DNA of 64,000 nucleotides from Stenotrophomonas sp. MMGLT7 (GTDB taxonomy: Bacteria; Pseudomonadota; Gammaproteobacteria; Xanthomonadales; Xanthomonadaceae), in contig NZ_JAJOZS010000003.1 of the NCBI RefSeq assembly GCF_021168555.1, forward strand, positions 340,061-404,060, written 5' to 3'. Position 1 is the first letter of the stretch. Every line of letters begins with the position of its first letter. The position numbers were made by a program, and so were the translations under genes. The notes beneath the pieces are model-generated. The model saw only the letters and a program-made list of their open reading frames with translations. It made no database searches and had not been told where the DNA came from. Positions 15,696 to 24,620 of this stretch are shown here, piece after piece.

Positions 15696-17114
15696 CTACA
15701 GTCCAGGCGGCAGGGTCGCCTCGAACCGCGCCCCGCCCAGCTCCTGCGAGCGCCCCACCTGCAGCTCGCCGCGATAGCCCTTCACCAGGTCCTGCACGAT
15801 CGACAGGCCGATGCCGTGGCCCTGCACGCGCTCGTCGCCGCGCACGCCGCGCTGCAGCACCTTGGCCACGTCCTCGGGCGCGATGCCGGGGCCGTCGTCC
15901 TCGACCACCAGCTCCAGGCCGTCGCGGCGGTTGCCGCCGGCCGCGCGGATCCGCGCGGTCAGCAGCACGCGATGGCGCGCCCACTTGAAGGCGTTCTCCA
16001 GCAGGTTGCCGAGCAGTTCCTGCAGGTCGCCCGGCTCGCCGTGGAAGCGCGCGGCCGGATCGATGTCGAACTCGCACAGCACGCCCTTGGCCGAGTACAC
16101 CTTCTCCAGCCCGCGCACGATCTCCTCGGCGCTGGGCTCGATCGGCACCGGCGCGGAGAACAGCTTGTGGCCGCTGGAGGCCGCGCGCGCGAGCTGGTAG
16201 GACACCAGGTCGTTCATCCGCCGCAGCTGCAGGTCCATGTCCTTGCGCAGTTCGTCGCCGCTGGCGCCGCTGTCCAGCTGGGTGCGCAGCACCGCCAGCG
16301 GCGTCTTCAGGCTGTGCGCCAGGTCGGCCAGGGTGTTGCGCTGGCGCTCGAGGTTCTCGCGCTCGCTCTCGATGAAGGCGTTGATGCTGTCGGTCAGCGG
16401 CTCCAGCTCGCGCGGATGGCGCTCGCTCATGCGCACCGCCTCGCCGCGCTGCACGCGGGTCAGCTCGTTGATCACCCGCCGCAGCGGCCGCAGGCTCCAT
16501 TGCAGGATGAACGCCTGCAGCACCAGCAGCAGCACGCCCGCGCTGCCCAGGTAGAACCACACCGCGCCGCGGAACACGCGCAGCTGCGCACCGAGCGAAC
16601 GCGCGTCCTCCATCACGTAGATGGTGTACGGCAGCTCGTCGTCGCCGCTGCCGCTCCAGATCAGGCCCAGCCCGTAGCGGTATACCGCGCCGCGGCTGCC
16701 GTCGATCTGGGTGATCTCCAGCGGACCGCTGAACGACTCCTGCCGCGGCTGCAGTATGCCGCCGGGCGGCGGCAGCACCGGGCCCTCGGCCGACATCGAC
16801 GTCCAATGCTCCTGCGGCCACACCACCTCGGCATAGAGGCCGCCACCGGGCACGTCGAAGCGCGGATCAGGCGGCAGCTCGCGGATGTACAGCGAGCCAT
16901 CGCGAACGAACTCGATGCTGTTGGCGTAGGCGGTGGCGTAGTTCTTCAGGCGTTCGCGCAGGTTCTGCTGCGCGGTGTCGGCGAAGGCGACGTCCAGCGC
17001 GTAGCCGGCCAGCGCCAGGAAGGCGACCAGGCTGAGGCTGGCCGCAAGCAGTTGCCGCGCCTTGAGAGAACGCGGCCGCCAGGGCTTGAAGAACCAGAAC
17101 CGGCCGGCAGCCAC
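15696..17114 (-). CDS. phoQ: PhoQ-type sensor histidine kinase
   Basis: Membrane sensor of 472 residues. A transmembrane helix at about 21-43, a periplasmic sensor of about 140 residues with acidic patches, a second helix at about 183-206, a HAMP linker, then HisKA with the phospho-acceptor H267 (LAHSLKTPLAVL) and a HATPase domain with NLLENAFKWA and DDGPGIA. In PhoQ, low Mg2+ or cationic peptides relieve inhibition and lead to PhoP phosphorylation. It follows phoP by 23 bases. The identification as PhoQ rests on the SLKTPL box, the acidic periplasmic domain and the paired regulator. Confidence 0.92.
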   Translation of the reverse strand: MAAGRFWFFKPWRPRSLKARQLLAASLSLVAFLALAGYALDVAFADTAQQNLRERLKNYATAYANSIEFVRDGSLYIRELPPDPRFDVPGGGLYAEVVWPQEHWTSMSAEGPVLPPPGGILQPRQESFSGPLEITQIDGSRGAVYRYGLGLIWSGSGDDELPYTIYVMEDARSLGAQLRVFRGAVWFYLGSAGVLLLVLQAFILQWSLRPLRRVINELTRVQRGEAVRMSERHPRELEPLTDSINAFIESERENLERQRNTLADLAHSLKTPLAVLRTQLDSGASGDELRKDMDLQLRRMNDLVSYQLARAASSGHKLFSAPVPIEPSAEEIVRGLEKVYSAKGVLCEFDIDPAARFHGEPGDLQELLGNLLENAFKWARHRVLLTARIRAAGGNRRDGLELVVEDDGPGIAPEDVAKVLQRGVRGDERVQGHGIGLSIVQDLVKGYRGELQVGRSQELGGARFEATLPPGL

Positions 17115-17137
17115 CCGCTATCGTCCCCGCCGCCCGC

Positions 17138-17821
17138 TCAGCCCTCGGTCCGCGGGATCGCGAAACGGTAGCCGCGGCCGCGCACGGTCTCGATCGGCTT
17201 GAGCTCGCCGTCCGGGTCCAGCTTCTTGCGCAGGCGGCCGATGAAGACCTCCAGCACGTTGGAGTCGCGGTCGAAATCCTGCTGGTAGATGTGCTCGGTC
17301 AGGTCGGCCTTGGACACAAGTTCGCCGGCATGCATCATCAGGTACTCGAGCACCTTGTACTCGTAGCTGGTCAGGTCCACGTTCTGGCCGTTGACGCTGA
17401 CGGTCTGCGCCGCCAGGTCCAGCGAGACCGGGCCGCACTCCAGGGTGGGCTTGCTCCAGCCGGCGGCGCGGCGCAGCAGCGCGTTGACGCGCGCCAGCAG
17501 TTCCTCGACGTGGAACGGCTTGACCAGGTAGTCGTCGGCGCCCTGCTTGAGGCCCTCGACCTTGTCCTGCCAGCTCGAACGCGCGGTCAGGATCAGCACC
17601 GGGAACTTCTTGCCCTCGTCGCGCAGCGCCTTGATCAGCTCCATGCCCGACATCTTCGGCAGGCCCAGATCGATGATGCCGACGTCGAACGGCACCTCGC
17701 GGCCCATGTACAGGCCTTCCTCGCCATCCTGCGCGGCATCGACCGCAAAGCCTTCGCGCTTGAGGCGGGCGGCCAGGGTTTCCCGCAACGGGGCTTCGTC
17801 TTCGACCAAGAGGATACGCAT
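17138..17821 (-). CDS. phoP: PhoP-type response regulator
   Basis: OmpR-class transcription factor of 227 residues. Receiver domain with acidic pocket E7/D8, phospho-acceptor D51, T79 and K101; then a winged-helix DNA-binding domain (about 128-222) with VLEVFIGRLRKKLD and the final wing ETVRGRGYRF. Pairs with the kinase gene immediately downstream. In xanthomonads PhoP is linked to low-Mg2+ growth, antimicrobial-peptide resistance and virulence, which is family knowledge and not shown here. The operon probably begins with the periplasmic gene at 18274. Confidence 0.95.
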   Translation of the reverse strand: MRILLVEDEAPLRETLAARLKREGFAVDAAQDGEEGLYMGREVPFDVGIIDLGLPKMSGMELIKALRDEGKKFPVLILTARSSWQDKVEGLKQGADDYLVKPFHVEELLARVNALLRRAAGWSKPTLECGPVSLDLAAQTVSVNGQNVDLTSYEYKVLEYLMMHAGELVSKADLTEHIYQQDFDRDSNVLEVFIGRLRKKLDPDGELKPIETVRGRGYRFAIPRTEG

Positions 17822-17890
17822 GAACTCTCCCTAGTTACTGTGGTTGGCCGGTGGGCCGGACAACGGATCGGATGGCCCGACTATCCCTGT

Positions 17891-18274
17891 TCAGGGGTTA
17901 TCGCCGCGTGGTGGCGGCAAGGGCCGTGACTCGGCCCGCGGCTGCACGCGCGCGGGTGCAGGATCGTCCATGTAGCGGACCCGGCCGTGATCGTCCATGT
18001 ACTTGACCCGGTTGATGCTGCGGCCGTCGAAGGGAATCTGCTCGGCGCCGAGGATCTGCCCGCCGGTGCTGCGCTGGACGCGGCGCACCGCATCGGACAG
18101 CGAGCGGCCCCCGTCCATCTGCGCCGTCTGCATCGGCGCACGCGGCATGACGTCGCGCGGAGGCGGCGCCCCCGCCCCTCGCTCCATGCCGCCGCCCTGC
18201 TGGGCGAAGGCCGGCACGGCGGCGGCCAGCAGGGCCAGCGGCAGGCATCGGCGATGGAGGGAAAAGAGCTTCAC
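17891..18274 (-). CDS. Small periplasmic protein, first gene of the phoPQ unit
   Basis: Exported protein of 127 residues. Signal peptide MKLFSLHRRCLPLALLAAAVPAFA is followed by a Gly/Pro-rich linker and a compact region (GRSLSDAVRRVQRSTGGQIL ... INRVKYMDDHGRVRYMDD) that resembles a half PepSY-like unit: an amphipathic helix followed by two strands. It lies 69 bases upstream of phoP on the same strand. A periplasmic protein in this position could modulate PhoQ, but that is only inferred from gene order. Start at 18274 fits the signal peptide. Confidence 0.75.
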   Translation of the reverse strand: MKLFSLHRRCLPLALLAAAVPAFAQQGGGMERGAGAPPPRDVMPRAPMQTAQMDGGRSLSDAVRRVQRSTGGQILGAEQIPFDGRSINRVKYMDDHGRVRYMDDPAPARVQPRAESRPLPPPRGDNP

Positions 18275-18625
18275 TGCGTCGAATCCTAGCGGACTGCTCC
18301 GAATCGTTCAAAATTCGTGAAGACGGCTGGAATCGGAGACGACTCGAACCATCGGCGTTGAGGGCGAATTCTTGGTTTCGGGCAGTGAATCCGGTCTGAA
18401 CTTTTCTGAATCAGGATAGTTTTATTAACTTACCTGAACAAACCCGATGGTGAAGCCTTTCCGGTCGGGACGCAATCACCAGGCGTCCGCTCGTGGGCCA
18501 GGGCCGCTTCCCGCTCTCGCGACTCCGTGCCTTCGCCCTTATCCAAATCCATCCATCGTCGAAAAATTTCGCCCATCGTCGGCCATTTGCGCCGATGACG
18601 GGTGTCATCCGGCCCCGAATGCCGT
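18275..18625. promoter_or_regulatory. AT-richer regulatory region before the phoPQ unit
   Basis: About 350 bases, clearly less GC-rich than the flanking genes. On the minus strand TTCAGA occurs twice with a 10-base period (18395-18400 and 18405-18410), and another TTCA lies one helical turn further (18386-18389). Phased direct repeats like this suit binding of an OmpR-type regulator. dusA ends at its far side, so the region serves the phoPQ unit only. Confidence 0.4.
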
Positions 18626-19588
<963 letters not shown>

Positions 19589-19979
19589 TTTTTCTTTGCA
19601 GTTCAAGGATAGGGCTCGACAGGATCGATACATAGGGGCGGGCATCGGACTCGCGCGTTCACCGCGATCTGCCCGGCCGCCGCGCTCCACGGTGGTTCGA
19701 CGCACACGGAGATCTGATGCAGGGGCGGCGATGGCCCGGCCCGCCAGCGGGCTCGGGGCCGGTGCCGGCCATCGTATGCCAGCCTGGCCTTCGAGCGCCA
19801 CGAGGAAGCGGCAACACCAGGCCCCCGATCGCCGGGATGCGCCTGCCGGCCGTGCAGGACGGGACATGGCGGTGGCAGCCCGGCGGGAAGGCGCCTCACA
19901 TGGTGCGCACGCTCCGTGTGCGCTCGCTTGACCCGGCCGGCGCCACACTGGTTGCTCACTTTTCTCGAGGATCCTTGCC
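19589..19979. other. Divergent promoter region dusA / SDR, no gene
   Basis: No gene or strong repeat seen. TTGACC at 19929-19934 with GTTGCT about 17 bases on could be the SDR promoter; weak by eye. Confidence 0.35.
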
Positions 19980-20846
19980 ATGGCCGTCCCCCACTATCCG
20001 ACGCCTCCGTTCAAGCGCCAGCAGCAGTCCTTTCCCGGCAAGACCGAGCAGATGGAGCCGCGGCCCGACCACGGCGAGCAGAGCTATGTCGGCAGCGGCC
20101 AGCTCCAGGGCAAGAAGACCCTGATCACCGGAGGCGACAGCGGCATCGGCGCCGCGGTGGCGATCGCCTTCGCCCGCGAGGGCGCCGATGTCGCCATCGC
20201 CTTCCTGCCGGACGAACGCGACGACGCCGAAAGCATCGGCGCACTGATCGAGGCCGCCGGGCGCAAGGCGGTGCTGGTCGCCTGCGACATCAGCGACCCG
20301 GCCCAGGCCAGCGCGCTGGTCGACCAGGTGAAGCAGGAGCTCGGCGGCCTGGACGTGCTGGTCAACAACGCCGCCTACCAGCGCTACTTCGAGAGCTTCG
20401 ACGAGATCACCCTGGACGAGTGGCGCAAGACCTTCGACACCAACGTCCACGCTGCCTTCAACCTGGTGCGGCTGAGCGTGCCGCTGCTGGAGAACGGCGG
20501 CTCGATCATCAATACCGCCTCGGTGAATTCCAAGAAGCCCACGCCCAACATCCTGCCGTACTCCACCACCAAGGGCGCGCTCGCCAACCTCACCATCGGC
20601 CTGGCCGGACTGCTGGCAGAGCGCGGGATCCGCGTCAACGCGGTGCTGCCGGGCCCGATCTGGACGCCGTTCATCCCCGCCGGCATGGCTGCCGAGGAAG
20701 TGGAAACCTTTGGATCGCAGACGCCGTTCGGCCGCCCTGGCCAGCCGGCCGAGCTGGCCTCGGCCTACGTGATGCTGGCCAGCGATCGCGCCAGCTACAC
20801 CTCCGGCGCACTGCTGACCATCTCCGGCGGCGCCGTGGTGCTTTGA
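19980..20846 (+). CDS. SDR oxidoreductase, YghA-like
   Basis: Short-chain dehydrogenase/reductase of 288 residues, NAD(P)-dependent. It has the extra 40-residue N-terminus of the YghA/YdaD group (PGKTEQMEPRPDHGEQSYVGSGQL), then the Rossmann motif TGGDSGIG at 50-57, NNAA at about 129, and the catalytic triad S181, Y194, K198 (YSTTK). GAGGATC stands ahead of the ATG. Members of this group are general-stress proteins in Bacillus and aldehyde/alcohol reductases in E. coli; the substrate here is unknown. It is followed by two tiny stress-type genes and a DUF4142 lipoprotein on the same strand. Confidence 0.9.
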   Translation: MAVPHYPTPPFKRQQQSFPGKTEQMEPRPDHGEQSYVGSGQLQGKKTLITGGDSGIGAAVAIAFAREGADVAIAFLPDERDDAESIGALIEAAGRKAVLVACDISDPAQASALVDQVKQELGGLDVLVNNAAYQRYFESFDEITLDEWRKTFDTNVHAAFNLVRLSVPLLENGGSIINTASVNSKKPTPNILPYSTTKGALANLTIGLAGLLAERGIRVNAVLPGPIWTPFIPAGMAAEEVETFGSQTPFGRPGQPAELASAYVMLASDRASYTSGALLTISGGAVVL

Positions 20847-21053
20847 GCCACCGCTCGGCCGCCTCGGCAAAGCTGCGGATGCCTGCGCGCCGCCGGCCCG
20901 GGTGCGCGGCATCCCGGCCGGCACGACCACGCCGCCGGCCGCCGAGCGCGTCTCGCATCGGGCCCGCCGCAAACGCGAGGTGAAACCCACGCACCACGGT
21001 TTCACCTTCGTTGAACCGGCCGCTGGGCTAGCGTCGGAGGCGAGGTGAAGACG

Positions 21054-21251
21054 ATGACCCGAAAAACCAGCAACCCGCTCGGCCAGGTCAGCGACCGCGA
21101 GAAGGCGTTCACCCCGGACAAGCTGAGGAACGACAAGGCGCAACGGAAGGCACCGGACATGCCCGACAGCGATCCGGACAGCAACCACGCCGAACCGGAC
21201 GACTACGAGCGGCTGCCCAGCGACCCCACGCGACGCGGCAGCCCGCGTTGA
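21054..21251 (+). CDS. Tiny hydrophilic protein, unknown
   Basis: 65 residues from the ATG at 21054, with GAGGTGA at the correct distance; GTG at 21045 is the alternative. The sequence is highly charged and apparently disordered (KTSNPLGQVSDREKAFTPDK, then PDMPDSDPDSNHAEPDDYER), with no hydrophobic core. Small acidic, disordered proteins like this are often stress-induced. It lies between the SDR and another tiny gene, all on one strand. No family recognised. Confidence 0.6.
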   Translation: MTRKTSNPLGQVSDREKAFTPDKLRNDKAQRKAPDMPDSDPDSNHAEPDDYERLPSDPTRRGSPR

Positions 21252-21321
21252 CCCCCACCCGGCAGACACCGGCGGCAACACGCGGCCGCCCGGCTCGCCG
21301 CGACATCGACGAGGAGACACC

Positions 21322-21543
21322 ATGACCGACATTTCCCCGCCACTGGAGAAGGCGCTGCAGCGCCTGGAGCACGACATCCCGGACCTGCGACGGCAGCATC
21401 CGAACGATTTCTGGGACGTGTTCGACGCACGCGCCGCGGAAATCACCGACCAGGTCGACAAGAGCGACGCACCGCTGGTGGCCAAGCGGATCGACGCGAT
21501 GCTGATCAAGCACCAGCTGGGTCCGGCCGACCCCGGTGCATGA
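21322..21543 (+). CDS. Small helical protein, unknown
   Basis: 73 residues with a strong GAGGAGA ribosome binding site 5 bases before the ATG. Mostly helical, soluble and acidic: LEKALQRLEHDIPDLRRQHP then DFWDVFDARAAEITDQVD. No signal peptide. It lies in the plus-strand run SDR / tiny protein / this gene / DUF4142 lipoprotein. I recognise no family; a co-induced stress protein is plausible by company only. Confidence 0.65.
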   Translation: MTDISPPLEKALQRLEHDIPDLRRQHPNDFWDVFDARAAEITDQVDKSDAPLVAKRIDAMLIKHQLGPADPGA

Positions 21544-21637
21544 GCGCCGCTGCCATGCATCGATCCCCGACGATGCCGCGCCCCCATCGGCCGCGCATCG
21601 CCCCCCCGGACGTGAACCCATCGGCGAGGACTGCACC

Positions 21638-22231
21638 ATGACCATGAACCTTCATCCATCCCGTACCGGCGTGCTGGCCGCGTCGCTGGCGCTGGCCGTC
21701 GTGCTCGGCGCCTGCGGCCGTGCCGGCGACGATACTTCGCGCACGGCACCGCAGGTCGCGCAGCAGCCGCAGGCGGTGGACCCCGGCGCCACGCCGGCGC
21801 ACGGCGACGGCGAGATCCTCGGCGCGCTGGCCGCGATCGATCGCAACATGATCGCGCTGGCGCAACAGGCGGTCGACCGCCACGTGGGGGCGTCGACCGA
21901 GGAGTTCGCCCGGCAGCTGCTGCACCAGCACGGCGACCACCTCGAACGGGCGCTGGCGCTGGGCGCCAAGGAAACCGGCAAGACGGTCGAAGCGCTGCAG
22001 GCCGCAGGCAAGAGCAGCGTCGATGCGCTGGCCGCGCAGGACGACGAGAATTCCTACCGCAACGCCTTCATCCGCACCATGGTCCTGCAGCATGCCGAGG
22101 CGCTGGACCGGCTCGACCGCGAGCTGATCCCCGCGGCCGGCGACGAACCGGTGCGCCAGCACCTGCAGCAGACCCGGCTGATGCTGGCCGAGCATTTCGA
22201 GCGCGCCCAGGCCGTGGCGTCCTCGCGCTGA
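21638..22231 (+). CDS. DUF4142 lipoprotein
   Basis: Predicted lipoprotein of 197 residues with lipobox LGAC after a short signal. A low-complexity spacer leads into an all-helical domain of the DUF4142 / ferritin-like kind: helices around ALAAIDRNMIALAQQAVDRH, FARQLLHQHGDHLERALALG, FIRTMVLQHAEALDRLDREL and QHLQQTRLMLAEHFERAQ. The conserved His pattern (QHGDHLE, QHAEALDRLD) is typical of the family. Function unknown; often in stress regulons of soil and plant-associated bacteria. Start at 21638 fits GAGGA upstream; 21644 is possible. Confidence 0.8.
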   Translation: MTMNLHPSRTGVLAASLALAVVLGACGRAGDDTSRTAPQVAQQPQAVDPGATPAHGDGEILGALAAIDRNMIALAQQAVDRHVGASTEEFARQLLHQHGDHLERALALGAKETGKTVEALQAAGKSSVDALAAQDDENSYRNAFIRTMVLQHAEALDRLDRELIPAAGDEPVRQHLQQTRLMLAEHFERAQAVASSR

Positions 22232-22277
22232 GTCCCGGCCGCCGCGACGGCTGCCTGGCGGCTGTCGCGGCCGGCCG

Positions 22278-24389
22278 TCAGGCGACCAGGCTCAGTAGCG
22301 CCAGCGAGCGCGGCATCGCGGTCCACTGGTGAAGGTTGTGGCCCGGGCCGTGGCCGAGGCCGGTATCCAGTTCCAGGTGCCATCCGCCGCCGTTGCCGGG
22401 CAGCTCGAACGCGACCTCGGCGATGGACGCGTTGACCAGCAGCAGCAGGGTGACGTTGCGCCCGGCGCGACGCAGGCCGCTGGTCGGCGCGCGCCCGTCC
22501 AGCCGCATCATCAGCGCCCGCGCGTGCGGGTCGTGCCAGTGCGATTCGTCCATCTCGTGCCCGTCCGGGGTCAGCCAGGTGACGTCCTTCAGGTCGAATT
22601 CCTCGTCGTAGGTCCCTTCCAGGAAGCGGTTCTGGTGCAGCATCGGGTAGCGCCGGCGCAGCGCCGTCAGCCGCCGCACGAAGGCGGCCAGGTCGCGCGC
22701 AGGCGCATGCTCGGCCGTGTCCCAGTCCAGCCACGTCAGCTCGTTGTCCTGGCAGTAGGTGTTGTTGTTGCCCTGCTGGCTGTGGCCGAACTCGTCGCCG
22801 GCCAGCAGCATCGGCGTGCCCTGGGCCAGCAGCAGCGTGGCCAGCAGGTTGCGCTGCTGGCGCTGCCGCACTTCCTCGATCTCGGCGTCGTCGGTAGGGC
22901 CCTCCACGCCGTAGTTGGCCGACAGGTTGTGGTCGCTGCCGTCGCGCCCGTCCTCGCCGTTGGCGTGGTTGTGCTTTTCCGCATAGCTGACCAGGTCGCG
23001 CAGGGTGAAGCCGTCGTGCGCGGTGACGAAGTTGACCGAGGACGAGGGCCGGCGGCCGCGGTGCGCGAACAGGTCGGCCGAGGCGGTGATGCGGGTGGCC
23101 AGGTCCGGCAGGATGCCATCGTCGCCGCGCCAGAACGCGCGCACGGTATCGCGGAAGCGGTCGTTCCACTCGGCCCATCCCGGCGGGAAGTTGCCGACCT
23201 GGTAGCCGCCGGGGCCGACGTCCCAAGGCTCGGCGATGAGCTTGCAGCCGCCGAGCATCGGGTCCTGGCGCACCGCGTCGAGGAAGCTGCAGCTGGGATC
23301 GAAGCCATGCAGCTCGCGGCCGAGGATGGTGGCCAGGTCGAAGCGGAACCCGTCCACGTGCATGTGCTGCACCCAGTAGCGCAGCGAATCGTTGACCATG
23401 CGCAGGGCGCCGGCGTTGGTCAGGTCGAAGGTGTTGCCGGTGCCAGTGTCGTTGATGTAGAAGCGGCGGTCGTCGGCCAGGCGGTAGTAGCTGGCGTTGT
23501 CGATGCCCTTGAACGAGAGCGTGGGACCGAGTTCGTTGCCCTCGGCAGTGTGGTTGTAGACCACGTCCAGGATCACTTCCAGCCCGGCGTGGTGCAGGCA
23601 CGCGACCATCTGCTTGAACTCGTCCACGGTGCCGGTGGCCATGTAGCGCGGCTGCGGCGCGAAAAAGCCGATGGTGTTGTAGCCCCAGTAGTTGCGCAGC
23701 CCCTTCTCCAGCAGGTGCTGGTCGTCCAGGTAGGCGTGCACCGGCAGCAGCTCGACCGCGGTGACGCCCAGGCCGCGGATGTGCTCGACCACCTCGTCCA
23801 CGCGCAGCGCGGAGAACGTGCCGCGCAGTTCCTCCGGCACCGCGGGATGGCGCATGGTCAGCCCGCGCACGTGCGCCTCGTAGATGACGGTGTCGCTCCA
23901 GGGCACCTCGGGGCTGCGGTCGCGGCCCCAGGTGAACGCGGGATCGACCACGGCGCACTTGGGCATGTAGGCGGCGCTGTCGCGGCGGTCGAAGCTGAGG
24001 TCGCGGTCCTTGTGGCCCAGGACGTAGCCGAACAGCTGCGGTCCCCAGCGCAGCTGGCCGGCGATCTGCTTGGCATACGGGTCGAGCAGCAGCTTGTTGG
24101 GATTGAAGCGGTGGCCCGCGTCGGGGGCGTACGGGCCGTGGACGCGGTAGCCGTACAGCTGGCCGGGGCGGGCGTCGGGCAGGTAGCCGTGCCAGATCTC
24201 GTCGGTGTACTCGGGCAGCGCGATGCGTTCCTGCTCGCGGCCGCGCGCATCGAACAGGCACAGTTCCACCCGGGTGGCATTGGCCGAGTACAGCGAGAAG
24301 TTGACCCCGAGCCCATCCCAGGTGGCGCCCAGCGGATAGGGGCTTCCCTCGCGGATGCGCGAGCGTCTGAGCGGTGTGCGTTGCGCCAT
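22278..24389 (-). CDS. glgX: Glycogen debranching enzyme (isoamylase type)
   Basis: GH13 subfamily 11 enzyme hydrolysing alpha-1,6 branches of glycogen. 703 residues. N-terminal CBM48-like domain (GATWDGLGVNFSLYSANATR), then the (beta/alpha)8 barrel with ILDVVYNHTAEG (region I), nucleophile D351 (FRFDLA), acid/base E387 (LIAEPWD) and D459 (TAHDGFT). It is the last gene of the minus-strand glycogen/trehalose cluster, 42 bases after the DUF2934 gene. In such clusters it supplies linear maltodextrin to TreY, which is why it is also called TreX. Confidence 0.96.
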   Translation of the reverse strand: MAQRTPLRRSRIREGSPYPLGATWDGLGVNFSLYSANATRVELCLFDARGREQERIALPEYTDEIWHGYLPDARPGQLYGYRVHGPYAPDAGHRFNPNKLLLDPYAKQIAGQLRWGPQLFGYVLGHKDRDLSFDRRDSAAYMPKCAVVDPAFTWGRDRSPEVPWSDTVIYEAHVRGLTMRHPAVPEELRGTFSALRVDEVVEHIRGLGVTAVELLPVHAYLDDQHLLEKGLRNYWGYNTIGFFAPQPRYMATGTVDEFKQMVACLHHAGLEVILDVVYNHTAEGNELGPTLSFKGIDNASYYRLADDRRFYINDTGTGNTFDLTNAGALRMVNDSLRYWVQHMHVDGFRFDLATILGRELHGFDPSCSFLDAVRQDPMLGGCKLIAEPWDVGPGGYQVGNFPPGWAEWNDRFRDTVRAFWRGDDGILPDLATRITASADLFAHRGRRPSSSVNFVTAHDGFTLRDLVSYAEKHNHANGEDGRDGSDHNLSANYGVEGPTDDAEIEEVRQRQQRNLLATLLLAQGTPMLLAGDEFGHSQQGNNNTYCQDNELTWLDWDTAEHAPARDLAAFVRRLTALRRRYPMLHQNRFLEGTYDEEFDLKDVTWLTPDGHEMDESHWHDPHARALMMRLDGRAPTSGLRRAGRNVTLLLLVNASIAEVAFELPGNGGGWHLELDTGLGHGPGHNLHQWTAMPRSLALLSLVA

Positions 24390-24431
24390 GGGCGGGCTCT
24401 TGGTGTGGGAGGGAAAGGAAGGCCGGCGCGG

Positions 24432-24620
24432 CTACCGGCCGCGGTCGGGCGCCTGCGGCGCGGGGGCGTCGCCGCCTTCGCGCGCCGCCCGGATCTCGGC
24501 ATCGACCAGGCGCTCGGCCATGGCCCAGTGGCGCGCGGCCTGACCATCGGGCCGGCCCTCGGCCTGCCAGATGTCGTGGGCGAGCTGTTCGATGCGTCGT
24601 CGTCTGCGTTCAGCGTCCAT
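24432..24620 (-). CDS. DUF2934 small protein
   Basis: 62 residues, soluble and charged. The family pattern is clear: RRRRIEQLAHDIWQAEGRPD then GQAARHWAMAERL (consensus R-x-IR-x-A-x-x-IWxxEGxPxGxxxxHWxxAE). Its start overlaps the end of treY by 11 bases, so it is translationally coupled within the cluster and precedes glgX by 42 bases. DUF2934 genes commonly travel with trehalose/glycogen genes in proteobacteria, so a regulatory or chaperone role there is possible but unproven. Confidence 0.85.
   Translation of the reverse strand: MDAERRRRRIEQLAHDIWQAEGRPDGQAARHWAMAERLVDAEIRAAREGGDAPAPQAPDRGR

Noticed and set aside
15175-16821. 548-codon form of the one-TM protein
   Set aside because: The upstream part is a phoQ shadow; only the last 125 residues look like a protein.
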